This document shows positions 38,989-50,420 of a stretch of 64,000 nt of DNA, piece by piece. The notes below the pieces were generated by a model. It had not been told where the DNA came from. It saw only the letters and a program-made list of their open reading frames with translations, and searched no databases. Position numbers and translations under genes: made by a program. How positions within the stretch are numbered: the first letter of the stretch is position 1; each line of letters opens with the position of its first letter. The DNA is from Eucalyptus grandis (lineage: Eukaryota; Streptophyta; Magnoliopsida; Myrtales; Myrtaceae): NCBI RefSeq assembly GCF_016545825.1, contig NC_052620.1, positions 17,050,001 through 17,114,000 of the forward strand, read 5' to 3'.

Positions 38989-39940
38989 TGGGAAAATTAT
39001 CCAAAAAATCCTAAACTTATTGCATTTTTGTCAATTCAGTCATAAACCTTTTTAATTTTGTTAATTTATTCATAAATCTTTTCACTTTTTGCCAATTCAG
39101 TCATAAATCTTTTAATTTTGTTAATTTAGTCATAAATCTTTTCACTTTTTACCAATTAAGTCCATCCGACAATTTTGGATGGAAAAATGCTAACGTAGAC
39201 ATGGGCAGTGCCACATAAGACCACCAACACTCATATGGACAATTTTTAATAAGATTTTAATATTTTTTTGAATTTTTATGATTTTTTTTTTATTTCTTTT
39301 CCATTTCTGTGGCCAACCATTGCCCATAGATGATGGCTAGTTGCGACCAGCTAGTTAGCCTCCCCTGCCATGGGCGAGGCTCAATTGGGCGAGGGCAAGC
39401 CCCGATGAGGGGAGCCTTCGCCCAAGTGCGGCTTGGCAAAGGTCGCCTTCACCTAGGCCAAATGTGGCAAGGAAGCCCTCTTAGGACTTGGCCTCATAAA
39501 GGCCAGATTTGGTGACGTCAACATTGGGCAAGGGTCGGCCCTACTAGATCTAGCCTAGGTGAGGGCTCCCCTCATTGAGGCTCACCCTCGCCTAGTTGAG
39601 CTCACTTGCGGTGGGTGAGTCCAGTTAGTGGGTCGTGGCTAGTGGTCAGTCGTTGCCTGAGGCTGGCCACCAGCGAAAGGAAAAGAAGAAAGCCAAAAAG
39701 AAAAAGAAAGAAAGAAAAAGAATAAAAGAATAAACGTTTTAATAAAAAATATCCATGTTAGCTTCAACGGCATCACATGGCACCGTTGGCATCCACATTA
39801 GTATTTTTCCAGCAAAAATTGGCCGAATTAACTCAATTAATAAAAAGTGAAAATGTTTAAGACTAAATTGGCAAAAATAAAAGGTTTAGGATTGAATTGG
39901 TAAAAGTGCAATATTTAAGGCTTTTTGGACAAATTTCCCC
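38989..39940. mobile_element. Foldback Mutator-like element with long terminal inverted repeats
   Basis: The left arm (38989-39185) starts TGGGAAAATTATCCAAAAAA and the right arm (about 39750-39940) is its inverted copy ending TTTTTGGACAAATTTCCCC. The arms include several shorter echoes of CAGTCATAAATCTTTT. The direct repeat ATGTAAAA flanks the element (38981-38988 and 39941-39948), 9 bp if the shared C is counted. The GC-rich centre (39310-39660) has GGGCGAGG-type repeats but no supported gene. Confidence 0.8.
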
Positions 39941-39949
39941 ATGTAAAAC

Positions 39950-41215
39950 TTAGGTATTGGATAGGTTCTAGGTTCCTGGTATATGATAGGTTTTAAGTTT
40001 GAAAAATTAAAGAATCCGTTTGACTACCTGGTTTCCGGTGGAATTTAGAACCACTCACACCTAATATAACCATGAATAAAGCTAGAAACATAAATTAGAA
40101 GATAGTGGGTGTTGTCTTTTCTTATTTGTTGCCGGTTCTGCGCGTCGAGATCTGAACAGCCATTGAACCTCATAATCTCTAGGTCTAGAGGAGCCTTGTC
40201 GACGATGAACGCCAACGATGTCGCGGAGCTTGTGCGCTCGTGGCGTTCTCAAGATCCATCCTTGTCACAAGCGATCCCAAGAACTGTTCATGGTGTTATA
40301 TTTTCTGGAGCTATTGCTGTGATAGACGATGGAGGAAGAAGTGAAAAAAAAAAAAGGCTTGAACCGACTTGAAGTGGGTTCGGGTCAAAGCATGCCGGTT
40401 CAATTATCATGGAAACCCAATTGAATCGAACCGTTGATACCCTTACAGTTGATGATGCAAGTAATGGACATGCAAATTATATTTACATCTGAATCTATTT
40501 CTTTTGGTTGACAGAAGGGAGTTTTGTTTCACTTGTTGGCTTCATGATCCTTACGATATGTAATAGAGAGATAGAAAAGACTCTTAAATTATCACTCTCG
40601 GTAACTTTCCACTTCATCCATTTCCTTACACAACTACCCATTTTCTTCCTTGACAAATTTATCCATGTGCCCCCTAACACCATTAAATGGTTAAGCAAAT
40701 AATAAATTTGTATACATATGCTTTATATTGAATGGAATAGGACGATTTCTAAAATAGATTTTCATCTTGATAAATTAAATGATATAATAATTGAGTGCTT
40801 ATGTGTACGTTCCTTCATAGAGTTACCTTATATGTATGCGAAAACTAAATGTATCATATTTGGGTTTATCCCATTGGTTTTAACCCTTCAAAACATTTTT
40901 GGACATGTCAAACAAAGACATAAGAACACGTAATTAGTGTCAACTTGACATTGCCATGTTTGTTCTCTTCTTCACACGTTCGTATCCATTTATATACTAG
41001 TTAGTTTCCTGCAGCATGCCACAATATCATAAGATATAAATAACAAAGCTAGATCAATTAGGAGCAAAATAAATTTCACAAATTTAATTTTGGTCCTCGA
41101 GTTGCAAGTTGCAAGACAATAACTTGAGAATAGACTGATGAATGTATCTAGAACATAAAGTCGATTATACAGTTCTTTAAAAGTATGATTAAGATAATTT
41201 TGTGAAAGCTAGTAC
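39950..41215. other. Spacer with possible worn hAT-like sequence
   Basis: The ORF at 40109-40372 (87 aa) matches no known family. The patch 40360-40445 (GGTTCGGGTC, CGAACCGTTGATACCCTTAC) resembles one end of a hAT-type element. Otherwise nothing is recognised. Confidence 0.35.
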
Positions 41216-42140
41216 GAGTACCTAAAGGGGGTGAATATGTGCAAAAACAAATTTTGCAGAGTAAAGTATATAATTTTGCTTTTAAATCAACAATGTTTAG
41301 CAATAGATTATGAAAAGGAAATTAAACTCTAATAATCAAATAGAGTTATGATCAAAGTAAAAGAGTTTAAGGAAGAGAATAAGAACACAAGGTTTATAGT
41401 GGTTCCGCTTAATTCAAGTTTACGTCTACTCTTTCGCACTGACAGTCCACCGATTGGATTTCACTAAGAATTAAAAGAGTTGTTACAGTATAACTCTTTC
41501 TTGATTCCATAGTGTAGAGTTTCTACTACACTTTTTCAAGGTCTCACAGAAGTATAAACACTCTTTGAGTACAAGTTTTCACTCAACAATTGAATTGACA
41601 AAGAACAAGGAGTCGCAGTTTTGGAATTTCTCTATCGCGCACACACTTGAATAATTGGAATATCTACCTTATATACTCATTCATACCTTTCTACCCGTTG
41701 GTACTTACCAAATGAGCTTTTCCAATATACTCGTTGGACATAATGAATTAGGAAGATCTCGAGTTATTTAAGGAATATGACGATAGCCCATCAATTCCGC
41801 TCGCCATACAATCAGGATCTAAGTTTCCATAAGTAAAACCTTCCAAGTATGCTTCATCAATCAACAAATCTAAATTACCCGAATTGAAATCAAAACGAAT
41901 AATAGATTCCAAAATGCTATATCCGGTCGAGAAGAAGATACGATAGAATCAAATTCTTAACGAAATACTCAGTTTTGGATAAGTCTTATTCGACGGTCTA
42001 GAAAACTGTCAATGAGGATAGATTTGAATCTTGAGTCTAGCGGTCAGTGGGATCTTGGACTTTGTCTAAAGAGTCTGCAAGTCGGGAGGCCAGGCGTGGA
42101 AACGTTTTGTCGAGCTTCAAACGCGCAATGAAGTTTTCTC
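41216..42140. repeat. Dispersed retroelement-like sequence
   Basis: The stretch opens with CTAAAGGGGGTGAATATGTG and continues to a TTTATAGTGGTTCCGCTTAA block, phrases seen in many dispersed plant retroelement fragments. There is no ORF, terminal repeat or target duplication that I can define. Confidence 0.35.
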
Positions 42141-42764
42141 CAATAAATTTTACATACAATTCTCATCTCAAGAAATCTAATTCTAAGAGATAATAGTTTA
42201 AATAATATATTCTTCTTTAGTTACTCCATGGTAAAAAATATGATATGAAAGAGTGTTCAAGACAATAATATTATACTATGATCTTTTAAAGAATCGACTC
42301 AAATTAAAATTTAGATCTTCTCCAAAACACCATTATGTTGGACATTCTTTTCTACTTGCGTGTATTGGCTTTTGATTTCAGAGAAAACAAATTACCACAA
42401 GTTCATGAACCTAAGCATAAGTCGAAGTGCTCCTTGGTCAAAATTGCCAAAAGTTTTTTATTATGTGTAATGGCATATGGTCGAAGTACACTGTAAGAAT
42501 GCCAATTTATTATACTTAAGATAGATTTGTTAAGGAATATGGATAAAAGAGAGAGAGAAAGAATAGCGAAGAAATAAAATGAAACATGACTAATAACTAA
42601 AGTTGATCATAGAATAGTCTTGAGTATTTAGAGAAAAGTCACCCAATCACTTATGTCGAAATGAAAGCCATTTATTTATATGTATGAAAACCTAGAATTT
42701 AGATTGGGATTTTTATGTTTATTTATGATTTTTATATTCATTGTATTTTTCTAACAGTGAACAA
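42141..42764. other. AT-rich spacer
   Basis: No supported feature is seen. Confidence 0.4.
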
Positions 42765-43120
42765 AACTATCACTAACTTTTATGGCTGTCCAAACAAGAT
42801 AAGTCAAATATCAAATTAGGTGTTAAAGATCATCTTCGTTGACAACTGTCATCATGATTCGATTGCATTGGCATGAATTTGAAATAATCTTTATATGGAT
42901 CAACAGTCAAGATGAGTCAGAAAAAAAGGTGATGATCGTGCACAAATATCTTCATCGTTCATTTTTTCCGACGATTTTTCTAGTAGTAGTAAACTACTCT
43001 CACTGACTTTTATGGTTGTCCAAACAAGTATAAGATAAGTATTATGCCAGATGTCATCAATCATCTCCGATGACAAACCATCGTCAAAATTTGATGGCGC
43101 TTCATGAATTTGACCTCCAG
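42765..43120. repeat. Direct duplication with 240-bp period
   Basis: The block at 42765-42880 (CACTAACTTTTATGGCTGTC then CAAACAAGATAAGT) recurs at 43005-43120 (CACTGACTTTTATGGTTGTC, then CAAACAAGTATAAG). About 115-130 bases align at moderate identity. It lies just upstream of the GH43 leader. The minus-strand ORF 42900-43211 matches nothing known. Confidence 0.6.
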
Positions 43121-43518
43121 AGATGGAAGTGACGATCTCCGAGTGGAAACATGCCAAATCCCAAATGCTCGCGGCCGTCGTGGCGCACAAGATACCATAG
43201 TCTTTCGTCACTAGTTCGCACGTCCATGTCCTTGTCCTGTTTCCGTTTGCCGAGGTAACTTTCCAGGCTCGGAAAATGGAGTCAATGGGAGGGTGAGGTG
43301 TGAATGGAGAGGCGAGTTTTAAGTTTTAACCACTATGGATGAAGAATCGCCGTTATAATTCCCACCCCCCTGCCCCTGCGGGAGGAGACGCCTTCGAGTT
43401 CCCCTACTGACACCGGGCGCGGGCCGAGAGGGTCCTCCTTCGGTCACGAGTCGTAATCCATCAACCTCTTCCGATCCAAATTCAAAGCGCATCCTCAAAG
43501 ATAACCATACCAACCCCT

Positions 43519-43541
43519 CTCTCTCTCTCTCTCTCTCTCTT
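43519..43541. repeat. (CT)n tract in the GH43 promoter or leader
   Basis: A CT microsatellite lies about 20 bases upstream of sequence that looks like a transcribed leader. Such tracts are frequent at plant promoters and leaders. Confidence 0.7.
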
Positions 43542-46196
43542 TACTGGGTTTTGATTGTGACCTCAAATTGGGGAGAGTTTGCCTGAGACTACGCATTGGA
43601 AGCTGAAGAGGGCTATTATTCTGCCCTTTTCTTTTTGTGGGTCTGAGCGGTATCGGCTGCGAAGCTATTCGTTTGCAAATTCTGCAATGCTCGCGATTGG
43701 GTTGTTTTCAGGTCAGTTGTTTCGATACGGTGTTAAGTTCTCCATCTGATGATAATTTCGGCTGTTTCGCGGCTTGTCGGACGAGTTTGTGGGTAGCGTT
43801 CTTGTTTTTTGCTGTCTTTCTTCAGCACCCGATATACACTTGCCCTCTGAATTTTAGTTTGTGATAGTGCGATTCTGGTGCGGTGATCGCTATGAGAAGA
43901 CGATGCGTGAGGTGTTGAGATTTGTGGGGGTGAACTTAATTTCCCGAAATGGGAATTTGCCGTTTGGTTGATAATTTCTAGGTTGCTTTTTATTCTTTGG
44001 TGGTAGAACCTCAAATCTTATCAAGAAATTCTGGGTTGTTTGCGATTCTTCCCGCGCGCCCCACACCAACACCCCCACTTTTTGTCATTCATATGAAAAG
44101 ATGAGCTGAGCTCGTATCATCCATTAGGACAATATATCATTTTTAAGGCAATATTAAGTTTTGCAAGATTGAAGGGCATCTGTTCCGATTTGGCTGTATG
44201 TATTCGTGCATGTTTTGGACTAATTAGACTGTAGGACTTAAATCTGTCACAATTTGAGCAAAATAAGCAAGACTTGTGAGGAACCTGTTTCTTTTTCCAA
44301 ATTCTGATTGTAAAATAAGCATTGTTTTCCATTTCTCTGGCTTTGGCATTTCTGACCATTTTTTTTCTCCTTCCTTAGCATCAACAAAGGGTCCATTGTC
44401 TATGAGCTAATCCCATGAGCTCCAGTTTATTTTAACCATTGTTAACAGCAGCTGTTTTTGCTGTTTGAGTGTGATTGCATTGAGCAATTTGGTTCCTTGT
44501 TCACCTGTGCTCTGTCAGTCTGCCCTTGCTTGTAATCTGTTTATTTCAGTAGTCCATTTCTCTCAACCAATCACCTCCAGGAGTATCAGCTTCAAGATAT
44601 CTTAAGTATTTCTCATACATACAACAAAGTAGAAGCAGGCCATTACCATCCTCGACTGTTTCACTTCCCCTCTTTGCCAGAGAGAAGCTTTAACTGGTAA
44701 TGTCAAGATAAGAAAGATGTGAGAAACCCCATGTTAACTATGAATAGACCAAATGCATCATCCTCGTGACATTATCAAATCTTACATATGTGTGAGATGC
44801 ATCTCAGTGCTGAAAAGTTTATAAACGCGACAGAGAGTTGGTTTGGCCCAAAATGACTACATGGAGGGCAAAATATTAAAACAAGGATGAAATCTGGTCA
44901 CAGTTACAGAGTATAATAAAATGCAAACATGTGCGTACAAGTGCTTTTGTGTGAAGTAGCATATCAAGGTGAGGCATGCTTCCATTCGAAACCAGATAGA
45001 TCCAGTTAGCTTATTGTCTGCAGGATCCAGCCAGTAAAAGTCTAGAAAGGTTACCAATGGTTGAGGGAATCGATCCACTGAATCCCTTCAAATCTAGACA
45101 TCTGCAATTTATTCGAAGGACGGTTCAGATTATTCAGATGACCGGGAGATATATCTATGACACCTTTGGCAAATGAAGATGTATATCATGGGTTGAAACA
45201 AAATTCAGTACATTCAAGAAGAAAGGCCTCCAACAGGTGGGTTAAATAATTCTTAGTTGAAACCGAGCACAGCAATTCCCACCTTGTTGTTGAATTTTCA
45301 CAGTACATGTCAGGTCCAAATCAAGTAAACGAGATAAAGGACTTACAGACAGAAAAGACCAGGTTCTGCAGAGATCTGATGGATTCTGGTATTTAGCCCG
45401 AAAATCTGCAACCAATAGGATTCTTGCATTTGATAAGAAAAAGGCAGGTTTGGCATATATGACTATGAAAGGCAGGCAACGTAAAATATACTTAATATAC
45501 CTAATATGTCCTGGAAGTGATACTGTCAGACCCTGTTGTGAGATAGGTCCATTCATTAAAAGGCTTGTACTTGGGACTAAATTACAGAAGACCATTCCTA
45601 TGAGAGAAACTTTATTGATATCTTGAACCCAAGCAGAACTTTGTGAATCTTTGCAGTGCTAAAGCATCAGTGCACACTATCACTGAAAATGCTCTATTTA
45701 GGAGTGAAATTTCTTGGGGCATATTTTTCCTCCAGAAATCTATTACTTAGAAGAGCTTCGTGGGTGCTTTCATGAGACTGCAGTCTGTGTTATTTACTAC
45801 TGATACATAGCCTCTGCGATCTCCACATTGTGGTAGCTGTTTGGTAAACCAGGATCTCCTTCGCTATTCATGGAAGAAGATTGCAATTAAAAGGCCTTGG
45901 ACTCTAGTTATTCATTGATGGAAATGCTTCAAACTTAAGAGCTAGTGTTATGGTCAGTGGGAATTTTCATTTAGGTGATATGCAAAAGAAAGCTACCAAA
46001 GATGCAATTTGATTCAATAAAATTGTCTTAAGATATAGAATAACTTTGTTTTTTCTTCTGTTGCTTTAAATCTACATTACTATTGTTGTTGCCGTGAAGT
46101 ATAGATTGTATATTTTTGGTAACTCATGATTGTTCCCTCATACCTCTGTAGGTTGTGTATAGATTGCAATTTCTGGGGGAGAGAGAGGAATAGAAA
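43542..46196 (+). other. Inferred 5' leader of the GH43 gene with one intron
   Basis: A donor-like site TTTCAG/GTCAGT lies at 43711/43712 and an acceptor-like site CCTCTGTAG/GTTGTG at 46151/46152, 45 bases before the GH43 ATG (46197). If both are used, a leader intron of about 2.4 kb separates a non-coding first exon from the coding exon. The intron contains antisense LRR kinase remnants. This is an inference from splice consensus only. Confidence 0.4.
44950..45540 (-). pseudogene. LRR receptor-like kinase (LRR-VIII/HPCA1-type) fragment
   Basis: Three exon-sized remnants of an LRR ectodomain are readable in gene order on the minus strand: about 45535-45505 (QGLTVSLPGHI), 45405-45347 (FSG, then a stop, then IPESIRSLQNLVF) and about 45105-44950 (GFSGSIPSTIGNLSRL, ADNKLTGSI, then VSNGSMPHLDMLLHTK). 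Acceptor sites TTGCAG precede the last two. The wording matches plant LRR kinases of the At5g49770/HPCA1 type, whose LRRs are coded on short phase-matched exons. A stop codon (at about 45395) and a one-base frame change in a T-run (at about 45045) break it. No kinase domain is found nearby. It lies antisense within the presumed leader intron of GH43. Confidence 0.75.
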
Positions 46197-46736
46197 ATGA
46201 GGATGAGGAACAAACAAAGAAAAACAACAATTTTAGGTTGGAATGCAGGGAGCAGATGTTCAATGCCCACTCTGATATGGAGTTTGGTGGGATTCCTCCT
46301 TTGCTTCATTTTTATTCCACTCTCCATAAAACTGACAAAGTGGAGGAGACACAGTTGCAAATGAGTCACCCTAGTTTTCAAGAACTGCAGGTGGTTGAGG
46401 AGGAAATATCCAAATTCCTCCACCTCGTGGAAGGCGTTCTCCTCGCGCAGCAAAACGGGAGACCTAAAAGAAAACCACCTTGATTGATGAGTTTCTTGAC
46501 GAGAATTCCCAATCAGGCATGTTTTTCCTGATCATCGAAGTGCCGTAGATCCAACCAAGGACACAGGCAATGATAGCTCTTACTACTTTCCGGGGAGGAT
46601 GTGGTTGGACACTGAAGGAAATCCCATTCAGGCCCATGGAGGTGGTATTATGTATGATCCGCGTTCGAGGATGTATTATTGGTATGGAGAATATAAAGAT
46701 GGTCCCACTTTCATTGCCCCAAAGGGAATAGCACGA
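46197..46736 (+). pseudogene. Glycoside hydrolase family 43 (plant GH43A/B type), first coding exon with three frame breaks
   Basis: Arabidopsis relatives (At3g49880, At5g67540) are Golgi type II membrane proteins acting as exo-beta-1,3-galactosidases on arabinogalactan side chains. The exon starts MRMRNKQRKTT, a basic cytosolic tail, followed by a hydrophobic anchor (SLVGFLL). It then carries a stem with ELQVVEEEISKF, LIDEFLDENSQ and SYYFPGRMWLDTEGNPIQAH, and ends with YYWYGEYKDG before a donor GCACGA/GTAAGT at 46736. Family similarity spans the entire exon, but reading it needs one extra base at each of three places: about 46301 (CTCCTTTG), about 46480 (AAACCACC) and about 46518 (GTTTTTCC). 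Each is in or beside a homopolymer run. The beta-propeller catalytic exons were not found downstream within the window. It may be a real pseudogene or hold assembly errors. Confidence 0.85.
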
Positions 46737-47430
46737 GTAAGTTGTTTAATCAAACTAATTGTCTACAACTAATTGTTTGATCTAGAATTATCTCCTTCAG
46801 ATGTCTAAATTTTCTGCTTAATTGTAAGTCTCTTTTTGTGTACTGTGGGGGCTAATGTCAGTTAATTTTGCTTCCTGATTAACGTATGCCTGTATACATT
46901 CTAGTTTTGTCTTTGTACCTATAACGTAAGCTGAGAGACTAACCATTGTTAGTTGTTGACCTTCCCTGTTTGTTGCACTACACATGGCATCCCATTTTGA
47001 AATTTGAGCTGATTGGCTTTTCCTAGGATAGATGAATTTTTAAATTTCTTTCAACTGATAGTTAGCTTTAGTCCCGTCCTCTGGTTTATTCTTCAATCCA
47101 TAGTTATCTGAGGGTGTGTCGTGATCTAAGATTTGAGCAAAAAGTATGCAGATGATTACCATTGTTGGGCAGGTCTCTCTCCTTTGTCTCGACTGCTGGA
47201 AGGTCTCCACCTTTCCGTCAACTGAGTAATTTTGGGTGATTCACATTGTATTCTGAGGGTAGAAGCACCTTACATTCTGGTGGCTAAAAAATTCTTCTTA
47301 TGGCACATCTTTTGCACCTAGTCTTTGTATAATGTCCACTCTGTATTTTTGTGGGATTAGTGCAATATGAGTTGCAAACATCTTCTTTGATCTATTGAGT
47401 GCTAACAATTTTTTTGGCGAATTGACTCAT
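46737..47430 (+). other. Start of the GH43 intron
   Basis: Follows the GTAAGT donor. AT-rich, no exon found on either strand. Confidence 0.45.
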
Positions 47431-47446
47431 AAACCATTTGAAAGGG

Positions 47447-47531
47447 CCCCCGAGGTATAGGGGCCTAGCCCTTCGGTGCCATCCGGGCACGGGGCTCGTG
47501 GTGGAGTCCTCAGTTATCAAAAAAAAAAAAA
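47447..47531 (+). mobile_element. Short SINE-like insertion with 16-bp target duplication
   Basis: An 85-bp unit, GC-rich (CCCCCGAGGTATAGGGGCCT at the start) and ending in an A-run of about 15, is flanked by AAACCATTTGAAAGGG (47431-47446) and AAACCATTTGCAAGGG (47532-47547), one mismatch in 16. This is a retroposition signature. The body is shorter than a usual SINE, so it may be a 5'-truncated copy or a small processed RNA. Confidence 0.75.
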
Positions 47532-47547
47532 AAACCATTTGCAAGGG

Positions 47548-48184
47548 TCGCGATTGGGCCTAATATCACTGCTTGTTTTGGTCTTGAAAATCTTACCTGT
47601 TAGTTTTTTCTCAAAATAAAGCCTGATTTGACCCCAATTAAGGAAATATAATACATGGCTTTTGTCGATAATTGAGTGGCTAATTTAATCATTAAAATTT
47701 ACTGAATAACAAAAACCCGAATTTTATGTAGACCGAAAAAATTAAAATTATAGTACTCTGGTTTTCCTCTGTTTACAAAGATTTGGGTAATATAATGATT
47801 AACAAATTCGTGTTTTTGTTATATGGATTGTGGTCAAAATCATACTTAATTCCGTGAAAATCTGCTGAGAGGATGCAATTTTCAGTGACCAAATGTTATC
47901 AACTTAAGATTTTGCTTTTAATTGCCATTCCTTTTAAAGTTTAGCACTTAATTAAGAAAATAGGTTGTTTTGGGATTGGTCAACCAATGACCAAATGTTT
48001 AATATTCTATTGCACTTCTCCGGTTAGCTTTACTTTGAGAATCTGGTTTTTTGCTTTCTGCAGTAATGTTTCTTACTACATGTTGCAAGTTATTTGAACT
48101 ATTCTCTCAACAATGACAACTGCAGCAATAGGGAGATATTTGTTTCTAGTATTTCTATTACGTCATTGCACTCTCTTTTTAACG
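47548..48184. other. AT-rich spacer or intron
   Basis: No exon or repeat is recognised. Confidence 0.4.
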
Positions 48185-48500
48185 AGAGAGAGAGAGAGTT
48201 CGAGCGGAAGGGAGAAACCGAGAGGAGAGGAGGCGGAGCCGGAGGGGTGTGCCGTTCGTTCGCCGTCCGATCGTCGCCGTTCGTCGTTGCTTGTTCATCT
48301 TTAAGGCAAGTGGAGTCCATAACTTCTCTTGCATGTTTGTTGTGGTGGTTGCATGTTAGATTTTAGGTGTGATTTGTGCGAAAAACCGAGGTAAGAGTTG
48401 GTTATTTGTAAACCGTGTGACTGTTCTTGTTCGGTTTGCTGGAGTCAGTAGCTTGTTTGAGTTTGCATGTGTGTTTGGAGTCCGATTTTGGCTTCGGTGT

Positions 48501-49230
48501 CTTCATGAAAGTTGAATCTAACATCTTGTAGTATGACATACTGAAATTTCGTAGAAAACTATGGAGATTTGAGGTGTCAAAAGTTCTATCATACGGAAAC
48601 CCTAGATCTGCGAAATCTTCACTGACCTCTTGTTGATTTCTTGATTGCATGTTGATTTCTGTTGGAGATCTCACTTCGTTGTCTTCATGAAAGTTGTAGG
48701 TAACACCTTAAAATAAAACATACTCAAATTTGAAGAGAAATGAACGAGTATAACCTAGTGAATCGGCTAGATCTTGGAGATGATTGATTCTGGTGGTGTG
48801 TTCCGAGACACCCGAGACTTCATGGACTTAAATGGTGACCATACTATGGTTATTTGACCTAGATATCTTCATGAAACTTGTAAAGGACACCTTGGTACAT
48901 AACATACTAAAATTTCAGAGGAAACGAAAGAGAATAGAGGGGTGAAATCTAAACATTTCGGAGACGTGTATTCTGGACGACGCGGTAGTGGTTCCAGAGG
49001 TTTCGTAGGGTTGTATAAATTAATCTATAAAGAATTTGGCTTAGAGTTCTTCATAAAAAGTGCACGAAAATGTGTTGGATATCACCCTGTGAAATTTCGT
49101 AATTTTTGAAGGCCATATGAGTATTTTAATCGAATTTATTTGGAAACTGTGCAATTCTGGTCATTATCCGAATATCATGTGCTATTTTGTGGAAATTGTG
49201 AAATTATGAGAAATTCAATTTGGCCATGAA
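48501..49230. repeat. Four degenerate monomers of about 182 bp
   Basis: The phrase CTTCATGAAAGTTGTAG, in variants, starts at 48501, 48682, 48867 and 49048. It is followed each time by an ACACCTT-like block and ACATACTNAAATTTC-like text. Spacing is 181, 185 and 181 bases. The same array is present at 63173-63900. Confidence 0.8.
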
Positions 49231-49999
49231 ATTGGTATGAAATCGTGATCCTATTGATTTTTTTAGTGATTGTTTGAATACTATGATTTTGGGAAAATCA
49301 TAGATATTAAATTTAATATTTATTTATGAAAATAAATAAATATAATAAAATAATAATAAAATAATAATAAAATAAAATGGATTTTTATTTGGCCATGGAT
49401 TCAATTCTATTTGTGTGGCATATGTGTGATGAGGTCCTTGCACATGAATTGGATTGAGATATATATGTGATAAAGTCTTGGTATGCGTATGACATGGTCC
49501 TTGTACATGTATTGAATTGAGATGTGTATGGGATAAAGTTTTGGCATATGTATGACATATGAATTGAGATGCAAGTGTGAATTCCATGTCAAGTGTGATT
49601 TGTTTGATACCATGCCAATTGCCATGTTAAATTGAGATAAAGAAATGGTATATGTGGATGATGGTAAATGAGTAAGAGGTTGTGGTGGATGATGATGCGG
49701 TGGCCTAGTGGCGTAATTCCGGTGATTCCCGGGAGATTCGGGATGCCGGAATGTGGGGGCCGGAAGTCCGGTTGTATCTTGGATACATGCCCGGAGGTTC
49801 CTCGCGACACCGGATTTGGGTGCGGGATGCTTGGCTAGAAGGGTAAAGGCCGGAAGCCTGTCGGAGGTTTTCGTCGAAGGGAATGCCTCGTGATGCTAGT
49901 TGAGATGCGAGATGCGCGGAATGTGGGGGGCCGGAAGCCCGGTGGCCATGGGATGGCTGAGTTTGCTGGGAGCCCTGTCGGAGGTTTCTGCCCGAAGGG

Positions 50000-50420
50000 T
50001 TGATGATGAAATTGATGATGAAATTGATGATGAAATTGATGGTGAGATTGATGAATGGGTGATGTGGTGATGAAAATTGAAAGATAAAGATGAAAATTAA
50101 ACCATGACATGACATGATATGCATGATGATATGCATGATGATGATGATGATATGTGATGAGATATGATGATCACCCATGATATGATATGCATGATATGAT
50201 ATGCATGATGATATGCATAATGATGATGATGATATGTGATGAGATATGATGATCACCCATGATATGATATGCATGATGATATGCATGATGATGATGATGA
50301 TATGTGATGTGATATGATGATCACCCATGATATGACATGATATGATATGCATGATGATATGCATGATAATGATGATGATGATATGTGATGTGATTTGATG
50401 ATGCATGATAGTGTGTGCCT
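50000..50420. repeat. GATG-rich minisatellite
   Basis: A short (GATGAAATT)n-like run (50002-50055) is followed by about four units of 67-83 bp containing ATATGCATGATGATATGCAT, GATGATGATGATATGTGATG and TGATGATCACCCATGATATG. Units are marked by GATCACCC at 50168, 50251 and 50318. Confidence 0.8.

Noticed and set aside
40109..40372. Plus-strand ORF of 87 aa
   Set aside because: It looks gene-like in composition but matches no family and lies in a worn hAT-like patch.
42900..43211. Minus-strand ORF of 103 aa upstream of GH43
   Set aside because: No recognisable family; it partly overlaps a local duplication and lies where the GH43 promoter is expected.
49705..50406. Minus-strand ORF of 233 aa rich in Ile, Met and His
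   Set aside because: It is the translation of a GATG-rich minisatellite; no start context, domain or codon signal supports a gene.
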